A DNA stretch of 64,000 nt, taken from Candidatus Ozemibacter sibiricus (GTDB taxonomy: Bacteria; Muiribacteriota; Ozemobacteria; Ozemobacterales; Ozemobacteraceae). The stretch spans positions 24,529 to 88,528 of the forward strand of contig QOQW01000025.1 of NCBI GenBank assembly GCA_003327425.1. Reading direction: 5' to 3'. A program made the translations under genes and the position numbers. Of this stretch, positions 33,624 to 43,224 are shown in pieces. How positions within the stretch are numbered: the stretch's first letter is position 1; each line of letters begins with the position of its first letter. The notes below the pieces were generated by a model. The model made no database searches, was not told the DNA's origin, and was given only the letters and a program-made list of their open reading frames with translations.

Positions 33624-34943
33624 TTATTCCCCATCAGACAGCAGGTCGTGACGCAGCAGGTCTTCGTAGGTCTCGCGACGTACCCGCAGCCGGGCCTGTC
33701 CACCCGTCAGACCGACGACCGCGGGACGCGGCAGGCGGTTGTAGTTCGAGCTCATGGCATAATGGTAGGCGCCTGTGCAGAAGACGGCCAGCACGTCACC
33801 GGGCTCGACGTCTGACAGCCAGGCCTGGTGGATGATCATGTCGCCGCTTTCGCAGGCTTTCCCCGCCACGGCATAGGTCTGCCGCGGCGGCCGGCCCGCC
33901 TTGTTGGCCAGCACCGCCGAATAGACCGCCCCGTAGAGCGCCGTGCGCGGGTGATCGGCCATGGAGCCATCGACCGCCACGTAGGTGCGGATGCCCGGAA
34001 TGGGCTTGACCGCCCCGACGGTGTACAACGTCAGACCGGCCGGGGCGATGATCGACCGCCCCGGTTCGATCCACAGGCGGGGCATCGGCAGGCCATGCGC
34101 GGCGGTTTCGCGGCGGGTCGCTTCGATCAAGGTGGCCACGTATTCTTCGATGGAGGGCGGGTGGTCCTCGGCCGTGTAGCGGATGCCCAGGCCGCCGCCG
34201 AGATCGAGTTCGAGCGCGGCATCATTGGGCAGGAAGGCGCGCACCTCGGCCAGGAAGGCCACGACGATGCCGACCGCCGCCCGATAGCACGACAGATCGA
34301 ACAGCTGCGAGCCGATGTGGCAATGCAGCCCGAGCAGCCGTACATGGACCAGCTCGCGCGTGCGAGCGACCGCTGCAGCCGCCAGGCCGTTCTCGATGCC
34401 GAAGCCGAACTTGGTATCGAGGTGCCCGGTCTGGATGTGGGAATGGGTGTGGGTGTTGACGCCAGGCGTCACCCGCACCAGGATCGGCTGCACTTTCCCC
34501 GCTTCGCCGGCCAGTCGGTCGAGCAGATGCAGCTCGTGGAGGTTGTCGACCACGATGCGCGCCACTCCCATCTCGAGCGCCAGACGCAGTTCGTCGGCCG
34601 ATTTGTTGTTGCCGTGGAACAGCACCCGGTCCATGGGGAAGCCCGCCGCTCGGGCCGTCGCGAGTTCGCCGCCCGAGCAGACGTCGAGGCCCATGCCTTC
34701 TTCCGCGAGCAGCCGACAGAAGCTGGTCGTCAAAAAGGCCTTGCCGGCGTAAGCCACCGTGGCTGGCACCTCGGCCCGGGCGAACGACGAGACGTAGCGC
34801 CGGCATTTGTCCCGCGCCAGGTCTTCATTGATCACCCACAAGGGCGTGCCGAACCGATGCGCCAGGTCGACGGTGTCGACCCCGCCGAACCACAGCCGAT
34901 CATGGGCGATGGCATAGCCTTCGATGTGTGACAGATGCGACAT
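33624..34943 (-). CDS. lysA: Diaminopimelate decarboxylase
   Basis: A 439-residue fold-type III PLP enzyme that converts meso-diaminopimelate to L-lysine and CO2, the last step of lysine synthesis. The PLP lysine is K68 (VAYAGKAF). Other signatures are GLDVCSGGEL, VTPGVNTHTHSHIQTG, DTKFGFG, LHCHIGSQ, ELDLGGGLGI, IEPGRSI, GKACESGD and TGAYHYAMSSNYNRLPRPA, all as in LysA. Length is normal. AGGAGG lies 10 bases before the ATG. It is followed by the unrelated glycosidase operon and is not obviously in a lysine operon. Confidence 0.95.
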   Translation of the reverse strand: MSHLSHIEGYAIAHDRLWFGGVDTVDLAHRFGTPLWVINEDLARDKCRRYVSSFARAEVPATVAYAGKAFLTTSFCRLLAEEGMGLDVCSGGELATARAAGFPMDRVLFHGNNKSADELRLALEMGVARIVVDNLHELHLLDRLAGEAGKVQPILVRVTPGVNTHTHSHIQTGHLDTKFGFGIENGLAAAAVARTRELVHVRLLGLHCHIGSQLFDLSCYRAAVGIVVAFLAEVRAFLPNDAALELDLGGGLGIRYTAEDHPPSIEEYVATLIEATRRETAAHGLPMPRLWIEPGRSIIAPAGLTLYTVGAVKPIPGIRTYVAVDGSMADHPRTALYGAVYSAVLANKAGRPPRQTYAVAGKACESGDMIIHQAWLSDVEPGDVLAVFCTGAYHYAMSSNYNRLPRPAVVGLTGGQARLRVRRETYEDLLRHDLLSDGE

Positions 34944-35018
34944 GGGCTTCCTGCCTCCTGGAGGTTGGATGTATGGAAGTATACGCGAAACGGGCCATCG
35001 GGTTGACGATCGCCACCC

Positions 35019-36173
35019 TCAGGAGCGTTCTCCATAGTAGAGATAGTCCAGGTCGGCGGGCGTCAGATGCTTCGCCAGTTCGAGCGACTGCACCGTGCGA
35101 CGAAGCTGCTCGACCGTGCGCGGCCCGATGACGACGAAATCGGTGCGCGGATGGGCCAGCACCCAGGCGTTCAGCACCTGGTCGACGGTGTAGGAAGTAC
35201 CATGCTTCGCGTTGAACGCGGCGGCGAACGCTTCGGCTCGCCGGAAGCGCGCTTCGTTGGCCGGATGGAAGATCGCGTCGTAGACGTTCCGCCAGTAGCG
35301 ATCGCCGGCCTGCTTCAGGGCGAGGGCGCGCTGTTTGGCCGCCTCCCAGCCGGGCCGGACGATGGAGAACCCGCCCAGCGGCGAATAGGTCATCAGGCGC
35401 ACGCCTTTCTGAAACTCTGGATTCATCATGTCGGCATGGGTGACCTGGACTCCGCCGACATGAATGGTGACAGAGCCCATCTCGAGCAGCGAAAAGTAGG
35501 GGCTGTTGCAGACCGGCCGCAACAGACCGGGGTGGTCCCGGGCCACCCGCTGACTCTCTTCGACCCGCGCCGTCTCCCAGTTCGACACCCCGATGAGACC
35601 GTAGAACTGCCGCAAGCGCGGATCGGATAGCGCTTCCAGGATCGTGGCGACCGGCGTCGGCGGCCGCTCGACCCGGCGATACCCCTGGAAATCCGCGTCG
35701 TCGCGATGCATGAGATAGATCGCGATGGGCGAGCCGTATCTGGCCCGCGACTTGCTCGCTTCTTCGAACACGTTGGCCATGATCTGTCGGGCGTCTCCGC
35801 GCAGGCGGCTGTAGTAGGTCCCGGGGCCCAGGTCCCGTGGGAAGCCGCCCTTGGTGATGACGTAGAGATCGGACCGATTCTTGGTCTGCAGCCAACGGCC
35901 GAGCCGAACCTCGATGTCATCGGTGTAGATGGGAGCGGTGTCGAAGGCGTTGATGCCGAGCCGCACCGCCTCTTCGAGCACCTCGATGGTCTGCTCGTTG
36001 GGCACCTTGCCGAGATGATCGGTACCCATGATCAACCGTGACAGGCGCAAGACCGGCCCCGGCGCCTCGCCGACCTCGAGGTACTCCATGGCGAACGCGA
36101 CGTTCGCCCAACCGGCGACCGCCAGCCAGACCACCAACCCCAACCACCAATACGTTCGAACAGAGCAACGCAT
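35019..36173 (-). CDS. Exported aldo/keto reductase
   Basis: A 384-residue aldo/keto reductase-superfamily protein. The catalytic tetrad is visible: D and Y in AFDTAPIYTDD, K in VITKGGFP and H in YLMHRDD. IGVSNWE and FVVIGPRTVEQLR also fit. It carries an N-terminal signal peptide (WWLGLVVWLAVAGWANVAFA), unusual for this NADPH-dependent cytoplasmic family. That suggests a periplasmic protein, possibly Tat- or Sec-exported, or a start placed too far upstream. The ATG at 36173 is chosen; the ribosome site there is weak. The substrate is unknown. Confidence 0.8.
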   Translation of the reverse strand: MRCSVRTYWWLGLVVWLAVAGWANVAFAMEYLEVGEAPGPVLRLSRLIMGTDHLGKVPNEQTIEVLEEAVRLGINAFDTAPIYTDDIEVRLGRWLQTKNRSDLYVITKGGFPRDLGPGTYYSRLRGDARQIMANVFEEASKSRARYGSPIAIYLMHRDDADFQGYRRVERPPTPVATILEALSDPRLRQFYGLIGVSNWETARVEESQRVARDHPGLLRPVCNSPYFSLLEMGSVTIHVGGVQVTHADMMNPEFQKGVRLMTYSPLGGFSIVRPGWEAAKQRALALKQAGDRYWRNVYDAIFHPANEARFRRAEAFAAAFNAKHGTSYTVDQVLNAWVLAHPRTDFVVIGPRTVEQLRRTVQSLELAKHLTPADLDYLYYGERS

Positions 36174-36575
36174 AAGAACCCTCGCTCGCGAATGTGCAGA
36201 TTTTGACATCGGCTGGGGGAAGATGCATAGGCCATGCCAGAGTATGCCCGAAATCCGGCACCAACCGCCCCGAAGCGCCAAGCCGAGAGACTTTGCCGCC
36301 GCCCCTTCTTCTTGGCGACCTGCCCCCGAGCCTCATTCGCCCGGGCAGGCCCTGCCCAGTTTTCATTCACCCCATCGTCCGCTCGGAAGGCAGGTCGCCC
36401 GCGCCCTTGCCGCATCAACGCCCATGCCCGCCGAGGCGAACGGAAACGAAAGAGGTTGCCATCGATCGGAGGCGATCCCACGACGTCACCCCCGACCTCG
36501 ACCCAGAATTCCTGGCCCATCGGATGCTGATGGACCAATGTTGTGGCGAGGTGATGGCCGGGAAGGCCGGATGGT
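36174..36575. other. Gene-free gap
   Basis: About 400 bases between the divergent reductase and ankyrin genes. A TTGACA at 36203-36208 lacks a convincing -10 partner. No RNA gene or conserved reading frame was recognised. Confidence 0.5.
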
Positions 36576-36604
36576 TTGCCCAACCTGGGAATGGCAGGTA
36601 GAAT
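36576..36604 (+). promoter_or_regulatory. Candidate promoter of ankyrin gene
   Basis: TTGCCC (36576-36581), a 17-base spacer and TAGAAT (36599-36604), 48 bases before the ankyrin gene start. Both hexamers match sigma-70 consensus in most positions. Confidence 0.45.
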
Positions 36605-36651
36605 GGCGGTCAGAAGGCATCAGCCGAGAAGTGGGTGGAAGGATGTTCTGA

Positions 36652-38328
36652 ATGAAGAGAGGATTGGTCTGGCTGGTCGGCGCGGCGTGTCTGGCCGGTT
36701 TTCTGCTGTTCGTGCCGGTGCTGCTGCTGACCCGAGCCTGGCGCGATGGCCGGGTGTCTCAAGGATGGACGGTGGCTCTCGCCCTCGGAGCCGCGGTCCT
36801 GGTGCACGGCGGTCTGCTGCTCAACCAGCAGACCCTGGCCAGGAACGGAGAAGTGTGGGGTCTGCAGGCCCATCGGTACCTCGCCCCCGGAGCGTGGGCC
36901 TATCAACGCGAAGACGTGCTGCGCGACCTTTTCCGCAGCACGCTCCGCATCGATCCGGCCGTGGTGGGGTTTCTGCTCGATCATGGGGTCGACCCCGAAC
37001 AGGCGTTCGATCTGTTCTTCCGTAGGGACAATCTCTGGTTCGCTGATGAGAACGGGGGCGACGTGCTCGCCGCGATCCTGTCCCGTGGAGCCGATCCGCA
37101 TCGCCAGGTCCCTGGTCTGGCCGAGCCGCCGTTCATCGTGGCCCTGCGCTCCCGAAGGCTCGGCATCGCCCGCCAGCTGTGCCAGGCCGGCGAGGTCGCG
37201 GCCGGTTTTCGCGGCCCGCGCGGCGAAACACCGCTCCACCTGGCGGTCCAGGCCGGCGCCGATCCGGCGTTTCTGGCTCGCCTCGCCGCCCAATCAGGAC
37301 CGGATGCCTGGCGCATCGCCGATCAATCGGGCCGGATGCCTTTCCACTCCTTCCAGCACCCGGCGCAGATCATCGCCCTGGGGTCAGCGACCGCATTGCT
37401 CCTGCAGCCGACGACGGAAGGCGAAACCCTGTTCCATCTCGCGCTCCTGAACGGACACCGGCTTCTCTTCGAGCAGCTGATGACGTTGGACGTGGCCTCG
37501 CAGCTAACCGAGAGCCAGAGGAACAGTCTGTTCCTGTATGCCAGGGATGTCCAGACGTTCAGCCGCTGGCGCCCGCCGGTCATCGACAAGACCTGTCGGC
37601 AGGCCACCGCAACCTTCCAGACCTTGTGGGCCAATGCTCTGAACAGCCGGTCGGACGCCTTCATCAAGGCCCTGCTGGTCGAAGGAGCGGATCCCAACGC
37701 CCTGCTGCCCGATGGCAGCCGGCCGTTGCATCGAATGATCGGAACCCCCGACGCCGATCGGCTGATCCGCCTGCTGGCCAGTGCCGGCGCCGATCTCGAT
37801 GCCCCTGATCGCCAGGGGTTCGTCGCGCTCCATACGGCCATTGCGTGCGGTGACGCCACAGCGGCCCGCCTGCTGGTCGACCTGGGGGCCGATATCCGGG
37901 TGCGGACCCCTGATCGCAAGACCGTTCTCAACCTGATTCAAGAACTCCTGCCGAGGATCAAGCACGCCGGGGCCGGCTCCCTTTCGCTCGGTGCCACCAT
38001 CGAAGAAATAAAGAAATCCCATACGTGGGAAGAATTCTATGCGCGCCTTTTGAGGGAGGGCGTAGTGATCGAAGTCGAAGCACCCCCCGACACGCAATTG
38101 CCCAACCTGCCCGTTCTGTCTGCTCCATCGAGGCCTTTTGCCTCGGCCAGGGAAAAGGAAACCGCCACGCCCTGCCCGGATTGCCGTCGCAACCCGGGAA
38201 GGTGTTCCCATTGCCAAGGCATGGGTTCACGCCTTGATCATGCGACGTTGAGTTCGAAGAAATGCCGCTCTTGCCTGGGAAGAGGCCGCTGCCCCACCTG
38301 CCGCGGCACCGGATACCTCCGGCGCTGA
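36652..38328 (+). CDS. Membrane ankyrin-repeat protein with Cys-rich tail
   Basis: A 558-residue protein. Two N-terminal membrane segments (residues 5-27 and 40-58) are followed by several ankyrin repeats, clearest at RGETPLHLAVQAGADP (about 190), EGETLFHLALLNGH (265), DGSRPLHRMIGTPDADRLIRLL (358) and QGFVALHTAIACGDATAARLL (390). The C-terminus has a DnaJ-like zinc region with CPDCRR, CSHCQGMG, CRSCLGRG and CPTCRGTG, four CxxC pairs that would bind two zinc ions. Ankyrin repeats mediate protein contacts; partner and role are unknown. It is monocistronic as far as visible. Confidence 0.75.
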   Translation: MKRGLVWLVGAACLAGFLLFVPVLLLTRAWRDGRVSQGWTVALALGAAVLVHGGLLLNQQTLARNGEVWGLQAHRYLAPGAWAYQREDVLRDLFRSTLRIDPAVVGFLLDHGVDPEQAFDLFFRRDNLWFADENGGDVLAAILSRGADPHRQVPGLAEPPFIVALRSRRLGIARQLCQAGEVAAGFRGPRGETPLHLAVQAGADPAFLARLAAQSGPDAWRIADQSGRMPFHSFQHPAQIIALGSATALLLQPTTEGETLFHLALLNGHRLLFEQLMTLDVASQLTESQRNSLFLYARDVQTFSRWRPPVIDKTCRQATATFQTLWANALNSRSDAFIKALLVEGADPNALLPDGSRPLHRMIGTPDADRLIRLLASAGADLDAPDRQGFVALHTAIACGDATAARLLVDLGADIRVRTPDRKTVLNLIQELLPRIKHAGAGSLSLGATIEEIKKSHTWEEFYARLLREGVVIEVEAPPDTQLPNLPVLSAPSRPFASAREKETATPCPDCRRNPGRCSHCQGMGSRLDHATLSSKKCRSCLGRGRCPTCRGTGYLRR

Positions 38329-38593
38329 GGGTCGGCTCGCCATCGAATCGCCCCCCGGTTCTCGCCTCACATGGCCCGCTCTTCCCACCCCTCCGGCGCC
38401 ATGGACGGAGGAAGCGGGCTGCACCGAAGCCGGAGAGTTCGACGAACCCATCCCCCGCAGCCAGATCCAGAGCGCAAAGCGGAAGCGGGTGGTGAGCAGT
38501 TGAATCAGCTGGCCGCGGGACGAGCCCTACGGTACCATATTCCACCAGGGGGCCGTTCCGAAGGCTGGATGGGAGGCCCTCAGGAGGTAAGGT

Positions 38594-39397
38594 ATGAAAG
38601 CTACGAACGAGCCGCTGGGCGTTGGGGAGCTGATCCATGACGGGGTGATCTATGACAAGATGAACACCTCCTTGGAGGATCTTCCCTTCTACACCAAATG
38701 GGTCCGATTGGCGGCGGGGCCGGCGCTGGAGCTGTGCTGCGGCACCGGCCGGCTGTTGCTGCCGCTGGTGCAGGCCGGGCTGCCGGTGACCGGACTCGAC
38801 TTCACCCCGTCGATGCTGGAGCGAGCGCGCGCCAAAGCGCGACAGGCCGGTCTCGCTGTCGACCTCATCGAGGGCGACATGCGCCGGTTCGATCTCGGTC
38901 GGCGGTTCGCCCTGGTGTACATTCCCTTCAATTCCCTGCAGAATACCTACACCCGCGCCGACCTGGAGGCGATCTTTGCCTGCGTTCACCGCCATTTGGC
39001 GCCCGAGGGGCGGTTCATCGTCGACGTCTTCAATCCCGACCTGCGCTTGATGATCGAACGGGCCCGGGATTTCTGCGAGATCGACCGGTTCAGGCTCGAT
39101 GACGGCCGCGAGTGCATCGTTGCCGAGCGCTGCCATTATGATGCGGCCACCCAGGTCAACCGGGTGACCTGGCGGTTCCGCCTCGGCGACGACGTCCATG
39201 ACCAGAAGCTCGACATGCGCTGCTTCTACCCCGAAGAACTCGACGCCCTGCTGGCCTACAATGGCTTTCGCGTCCTGCACAAGTTCGGCCATTATGATGA
39301 ACGGCCCTTCGCCTCCGATGCGCCCAAGCAGATCTGCGTCTGTGCGCCCCTGGCGGACAGTGGCCACGCCCCCTTCCCTCCCCCCACGGGTCGATGA
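38594..39397 (+). CDS. SAM-dependent class I methyltransferase
   Basis: A 267-residue class I methyltransferase. The SAM-binding motif I is ALELCCGTGRLLLPLVQAG (residues 49-67), with motif II LDFTPSMLERAR, the acidic loop EGDMRRFDL and post-motif LAPEGRFIVDVFNPD. The C-terminal strand region is of the small-molecule methyltransferase type seen in many orphan enzymes. The substrate is unknown. AGGAGG lies 7 bases before the ATG. The 265-base gap before it holds nothing recognised. Confidence 0.85.
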   Translation: MKATNEPLGVGELIHDGVIYDKMNTSLEDLPFYTKWVRLAAGPALELCCGTGRLLLPLVQAGLPVTGLDFTPSMLERARAKARQAGLAVDLIEGDMRRFDLGRRFALVYIPFNSLQNTYTRADLEAIFACVHRHLAPEGRFIVDVFNPDLRLMIERARDFCEIDRFRLDDGRECIVAERCHYDAATQVNRVTWRFRLGDDVHDQKLDMRCFYPEELDALLAYNGFRVLHKFGHYDERPFASDAPKQICVCAPLADSGHAPFPPPTGR

Positions 39398-39437
39398 GTA
39401 TAATCAGTGGTACCGACTGCCCGGAGGTGAGGGTAGG

Positions 39438-40013
39438 ATGTTTCGAGGTCGCTCCTTCCATCGTCTGGCGGGGTTCCTCGCCGGATGTCTGCTCATCCAA
39501 CTGATCGTGGTGCCGCCCGTGCAGGCGGCCAACGAGGCGGTGCGCCGGGTGACCGGCGGCGTGCTGGGCTTTCTGGCCGGCGCGGTGGCCATGACGGCGC
39601 TCGGCGTCGGCGGTCTGGCGGTCGTCGCCGGCTGCGTAGCCGGAGCCTACGTCGGCAAGTGGGTCGGCAAGCACTGGAACTCGTTCTTCAAAGCCCGCAA
39701 GCAAGAGGTCGCCCAGGGCGGCCAGGCGGTGGCCGGCGCTTCGGCGGCGACCGCCCAGCGACTGCGTGAGCAAGAAGAGAAAGCGGCGCAGTTCATCAAC
39801 GCCCTGACCGGGCAGCCCGCCCAGGCGGTGGCGTCGGGGCCCGCCCCCACCGCCGCCGAGATCGAGGAGGCGATGAACCGCTACCAGGCGGCGTATCGCG
39901 CCTACAGCGAGGCGGCCCGGCGGGGCGATACCGCCGCGGCGCAGAAATACGCCGAAGAGTATCGCACCCTGCAAGCCAGGTATCAGGCCATGCTCAAGGG
40001 GCAGCGGCCCTAG
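39438..40013 (+). CDS. Exported Gly-rich membrane/coiled-coil protein
   Basis: A 191-residue protein with a signal peptide (LAGFLAGCLLIQLIVVPPVQAA). A glycine-zipper hydrophobic segment follows (GGVLGFLAGAVAMTALGVGGLAVVAGCVAG, about residues 40-69), then a charged helical C-terminus (TAAEIEEAMNRYQAAYRAYSEAARR). No family is recognised. It may be inserted in a membrane with the helix outside. It lies 40 bases after the methyltransferase and is possibly cotranscribed. Confidence 0.65.
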   Translation: MFRGRSFHRLAGFLAGCLLIQLIVVPPVQAANEAVRRVTGGVLGFLAGAVAMTALGVGGLAVVAGCVAGAYVGKWVGKHWNSFFKARKQEVAQGGQAVAGASAATAQRLREQEEKAAQFINALTGQPAQAVASGPAPTAAEIEEAMNRYQAAYRAYSEAARRGDTAAAQKYAEEYRTLQARYQAMLKGQRP

Positions 40014-40048
40014 TCCACGGCCGCGCGTCGACCTCGCGCCTGCTTCCT

Positions 40049-40076
40049 CACCGCCGCCCGGCCCCGGGCGGCGGTG
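40049..40076. terminator. Bidirectional terminator hairpin
   Basis: A 12-base perfect stem (CACCGCCGCCCG / CGGGCGGCGGTG) with a 4-base loop, in the 112-base gap between convergent genes. It has no T-run and probably serves both. Confidence 0.7.
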
Positions 40077-40125
40077 GTGTCTTCGGTCGGCCGGGAAGGC
40101 GGCAAGAACCATCCCGGGCCTCGCC

Positions 40126-41499
40126 TCAGTCGATCGCTGGCGGGACGTCGACCGGCGCGGGTTCGCCCGCCGGCAGCAGCAGGCTGGCCAGGAAGGCGGT
40201 CAGGCCGCCGGTGGTGATGCCCGACCGGAAGATGTCGGCAACGGCGCGCGGCAAGGCGCCGAGGATCTCGGGCGCCGCGATGGCCCCGACCCCGGTCCCG
40301 AACGAGAGGGCGATGATGGTCAGGGCCCGCCGATCGAGCGGGGAGGCGGCGATGATGCGCAGGCCATTGGCGGCGATGGTGCCGAACATCAGCAGGGTGC
40401 TTCCGCCCAGGACGGCGGCCGGCATCACGGCGAACACGGCCCCGATGAAGGGGAACACCCCCAGCACGATGAGGAAGGCGGCCACCCACAGGCCGACCGA
40501 ACGGCTGGCCACGCCGGTCAGTTGGATGATGCCGTTGTTCTGGCTGAAAGTGGTGTTGGGAAAGCTGTTGAAGACCGCGGCCAGGAATGAATTGAAGCCG
40601 TCGGCCAGCACGCCGCCCGCGACGCGTTGCCAGTAGAGGTCGCCCTCGATGGGCTGGCGCGAGACGATCGAGGTGGCGGTCAGATCGCCCACCGTTTCGA
40701 TCGTCGTCAGCAGGTAGATGATCGCGATGCCGGCGAAGGCCGTCCAGTCGAAGGCCAGCCCGAAGGCGAAGGGCGATGGCACGGCCAGCCAGGGGCTGCC
40801 GGCGACCTGCGCCAGGTCGACCCGCCCCTGCGCCAGCGCCAGCAGGTAGCCGGCGGCCAGGCCGATGAAGATCGACCCCATGCGGATCCAGCGGTTCCGG
40901 GAGCGGTTGCAGGCGACGGTGAGCAGCAGCACGAACGCCGCCAGCCCGAGATGCCGGGCCTGTCCGAAGGTGCCGTCACGCTGGGCCGCCGCTCCTCCGG
41001 CGCAATTGACCGCTGCCGCCTTGATCAGGGTGAGGCCGATCATCGTCACCACCATGCCGGTGACGATGGGCGTGATGACGCGACGCGCCTGGTGCAGGAA
41101 CCGGCTGAGGGCCATCTCGATGAACGAACCCGCCAGGCTGATGCCGAAGATCAACGGCAGTCCGCCCGCCTGGCCGGCGGCGATGATCGGTCCGATGAAG
41201 GCGAAGCTCGTGCCCTGGATGCTCATCAACCCCGACCCGAGCGGTCCGATCCGGTGGATCTGCACCAGCGTGCAGACCCCAGAAGCGAACAACGACATGT
41301 TCAGGAGGTAGGCGGTGGTCGCCAGGTCGAGCCCGAGCGCCCCGCAGATGATGAGTCCGGGCGTCAGGATCGGCACGAAGATGGCCAGCAGATGCTGCAG
41401 TGCGGCCAGCAGCGTCTCGCCCAGGGGCGGGCGGTCGTCGAGGCCGTAGAGCAGCTCATGCCGGTCTTCGGCCGGCAACGGCGGCAAGGCGATGGTCAT
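40126..41499 (-). CDS. NCS2 nucleobase:cation symporter
   Basis: A 457-residue transporter of the NCS2 (UraA/PbuX/XanQ) family, importing uracil, xanthine or uric acid with protons or sodium. Visible are about 12-14 hydrophobic segments, the ETVGDLTATSIVSRQP motif with the substrate-binding Glu, and the FNSFPNTTFSQNNGIIQLTG motif characteristic of the xanthine/urate branch (NAT signature Q-N-G-x-x-x-x-T). The ATG at 41499 has AAGGGG 6 bases upstream. The exact base is not decidable by eye. It lies downstream of the NtrC-type regulator but is separated by a hairpin. Confidence 0.9.
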   Translation of the reverse strand: MTIALPPLPAEDRHELLYGLDDRPPLGETLLAALQHLLAIFVPILTPGLIICGALGLDLATTAYLLNMSLFASGVCTLVQIHRIGPLGSGLMSIQGTSFAFIGPIIAAGQAGGLPLIFGISLAGSFIEMALSRFLHQARRVITPIVTGMVVTMIGLTLIKAAAVNCAGGAAAQRDGTFGQARHLGLAAFVLLLTVACNRSRNRWIRMGSIFIGLAAGYLLALAQGRVDLAQVAGSPWLAVPSPFAFGLAFDWTAFAGIAIIYLLTTIETVGDLTATSIVSRQPIEGDLYWQRVAGGVLADGFNSFLAAVFNSFPNTTFSQNNGIIQLTGVASRSVGLWVAAFLIVLGVFPFIGAVFAVMPAAVLGGSTLLMFGTIAANGLRIIAASPLDRRALTIIALSFGTGVGAIAAPEILGALPRAVADIFRSGITTGGLTAFLASLLLPAGEPAPVDVPPAID

Positions 41500-41664
41500 G
41501 GCGGGCCCCTTCCGCAAAGAGATGGTTCCACAACCTACCACGAATCAGCGCCGTTGGAGGACAGACAGGCACCAGGCAACCGCCAACCCCTGGAATGGGC
41601 CGCAGAACGCAGAGAACCCAGCGTCCCCTGCCATCACCGCCCGGGGCCTCTGGAGTCTTGAGCG

Positions 41665-41693
41665 GCTCGCCGCCCGCAGTGCGGGCGGCGAGC
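41665..41693 (-). terminator. Terminator hairpin after two-component operon
   Basis: A 13-base perfect stem (GCTCGCCGCCCGC / GCGGGCGGCGAGC) with a 3-base loop, 143 bases beyond the regulator stop and before the permease gene. It has no T-run. The rest of the 336-base gap shows no gene. Confidence 0.65.
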
Positions 41694-41835
41694 GGATCGA
41701 CCGTTCCGCCGCTCAGCCAGCTGGTGCATTCAGACCGACGACGCCACTGGCCAGCGGGGGCATGGCCGCAGCGCGCCGGCGTCCAACGTACCGCTCCGCC
41801 AGCTGGCCCCGAGCCGACAGCGCTGCCCGGCAAGG

Positions 41836-43224
41836 TCAAAGGGGAGGTTCGCTCTTCGAGATTCCGTATTTCTTGAGCTTGTAGAACAGATTGCGGGGGG
41901 TCATGCCAAGCAGGCGCGCCGCCTCCTTCCGCGAGCCGCCCACCCGCGCCAGCGTGTCAAGAATGACTCGCTTCTCGGCATCTTCGCGAGGGTTGCCCCC
42001 CGGCGACAGGTCGGAGATTCGCCCGGATTCAGCATCGGACAAGCCATGAAGATCCTCGGGCCCGATGATGGGGCCTTCGGCCAGCCAGATCGTGGCTTCC
42101 AGGCAATTGGCGAGTTCCCGGATATTGCCCGGCCAGGCATGGGCGCGCAGCACGGCGAGCGCTTCGGGAGCCAGGCGCAGGTCGGGCCGGCCGGCCCGCG
42201 CCGCGAACCGCCGGACGAAATGCTCGGCCAGCAAAGCGATGTCGCCGGGCCGCTCTCGCAGCGGCGGCAGGGCGAGGGCGACCACCGACAGGCGATAGAA
42301 CAGGTCGTCGCGGAAGCGACCGGCTTTGATCTCGTCCCGCAAGTGGCGATTGGTAGCGGCGATCAGCCGGAAATCCACCTGGAAGGGAGTGCGGCCCCCG
42401 ACCCGGCGCACTTCGCGGTCCTGCAGCACCCGCAGCAGCTTGGGTTGCAATCCCAGCGGCAGTTCGCCGATCTCGTCGAGGAACAAGGTGGAACGATGGG
42501 CCTCCTCGAAGCGCCCGGCGCGCGCTTCGGTCGCCCCGGTGAAGGCCCCCTTCTCGTGGCCGAACAGCTCGCTCTCGATGAGGTTCTCGGGAATGGCGGC
42601 GCAGTTCACCGTCACCAGCGGCCGCCCCTGCCGCGGGCTGTGCGCGTGCAGGAAGCGCGCCAACTCTTCCTTGCCGGTGCCCGACTCGCCGGTGATCAGG
42701 ACCGTCACGTCGCTGTGCGCAATGCGGCGCGCCTGGTCGAGGATGGCCAGCATGCGTGGATCGGCGGTAACGATGGTCGGGCCAGCGGGCGGCGATGCCG
42801 GGGCCGGCTCGCCCGGCGACGCGACGGTCGTCTTTCGCCCGAGGATGCGGGCCACCGTCTCGGGCAGTTGTTCGATGCGATCGAGGGGTTTGGTCAGGTA
42901 ATCGGCGGCGCCTTCCCGCATGGCCTCGAGGGCCGAAGGAATCGACCCATGGGCGGTCAGGAAGACCACGGGCAGGTCGGGAGCCCGCACCCGCAGGCGC
43001 CGGAAGACCTCGAGACCGTCGAGATCGGGCATGACAAGATCGAGCACCACCAGCGCGATCCGCTGGCGGGCCACCTGCTCCAGGGCTTCCCGGCCGTGGG
43101 CGGCCGTGACCACGGCATAGCCGGCCTTGCGCAAAACCGATGAGAACAGGGTTCGATATCCGGCCTCGTCATCGACGACGAGGATCGCGCCGGCCGGCTC
43201 GCGCTCAAGGCGTGGATCGGTCAT
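41836..43224 (-). CDS. NtrC-family sigma-54 response regulator
   Basis: A 462-residue sigma-54-dependent activator. An N-terminal receiver has its phosphoacceptor Asp in [11 protein letters not shown]. The central AAA+ domain has Walker [11 protein letters not shown], the sigma-54 contact loop GAFTGA, Walker [11 protein letters not shown] and [11 protein letters not shown]. The C-terminal Fis-type helix-turn-helix is [26 protein letters not shown]. It overlaps the kinase gene by 20 bases, so the two form a partner pair. A near-consensus sigma-54 promoter lies about 370 bases beyond the kinase start in front of the divergent lipoprotein gene, which is the obvious candidate target. Confidence 0.95.
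   Translation of the reverse strand: MTDPRLEREPAGAILVVDDEAGYRTLFSSVLRKAGYAVVTAAHGREALEQVARQRIALVVLDLVMPDLDGLEVFRRLRVRAPDLPVVFLTAHGSIPSALEAMREGAADYLTKPLDRIEQLPETVARILGRKTTVASPGEPAPASPPAGPTIVTADPRMLAILDQARRIAHSDVTVLITGESGTGKEELARFLHAHSPRQGRPLVTVNCAAIPENLIESELFGHEKGAFTGATEARAGRFEEAHRSTLFLDEIGELPLGLQPKLLRVLQDREVRRVGGRTPFQVDFRLIAATNRHLRDEIKAGRFRDDLFYRLSVVALALPPLRERPGDIALLAEHFVRRFAARAGRPDLRLAPEALAVLRAHAWPGNIRELANCLEATIWLAEGPIIGPEDLHGLSDAESGRISDLSPGGNPREDAEKRVILDTLARVGGSRKEAARLLGMTPRNLFYKLKKYGISKSEPPL

Noticed and set aside
36203..36231. TTGACA promoter in the reductase-ankyrin gap
   Set aside because: The best -10 at proper spacing is CATAGG, too weak; the TTGCCC/TAGAAT pair nearer the gene is preferred.
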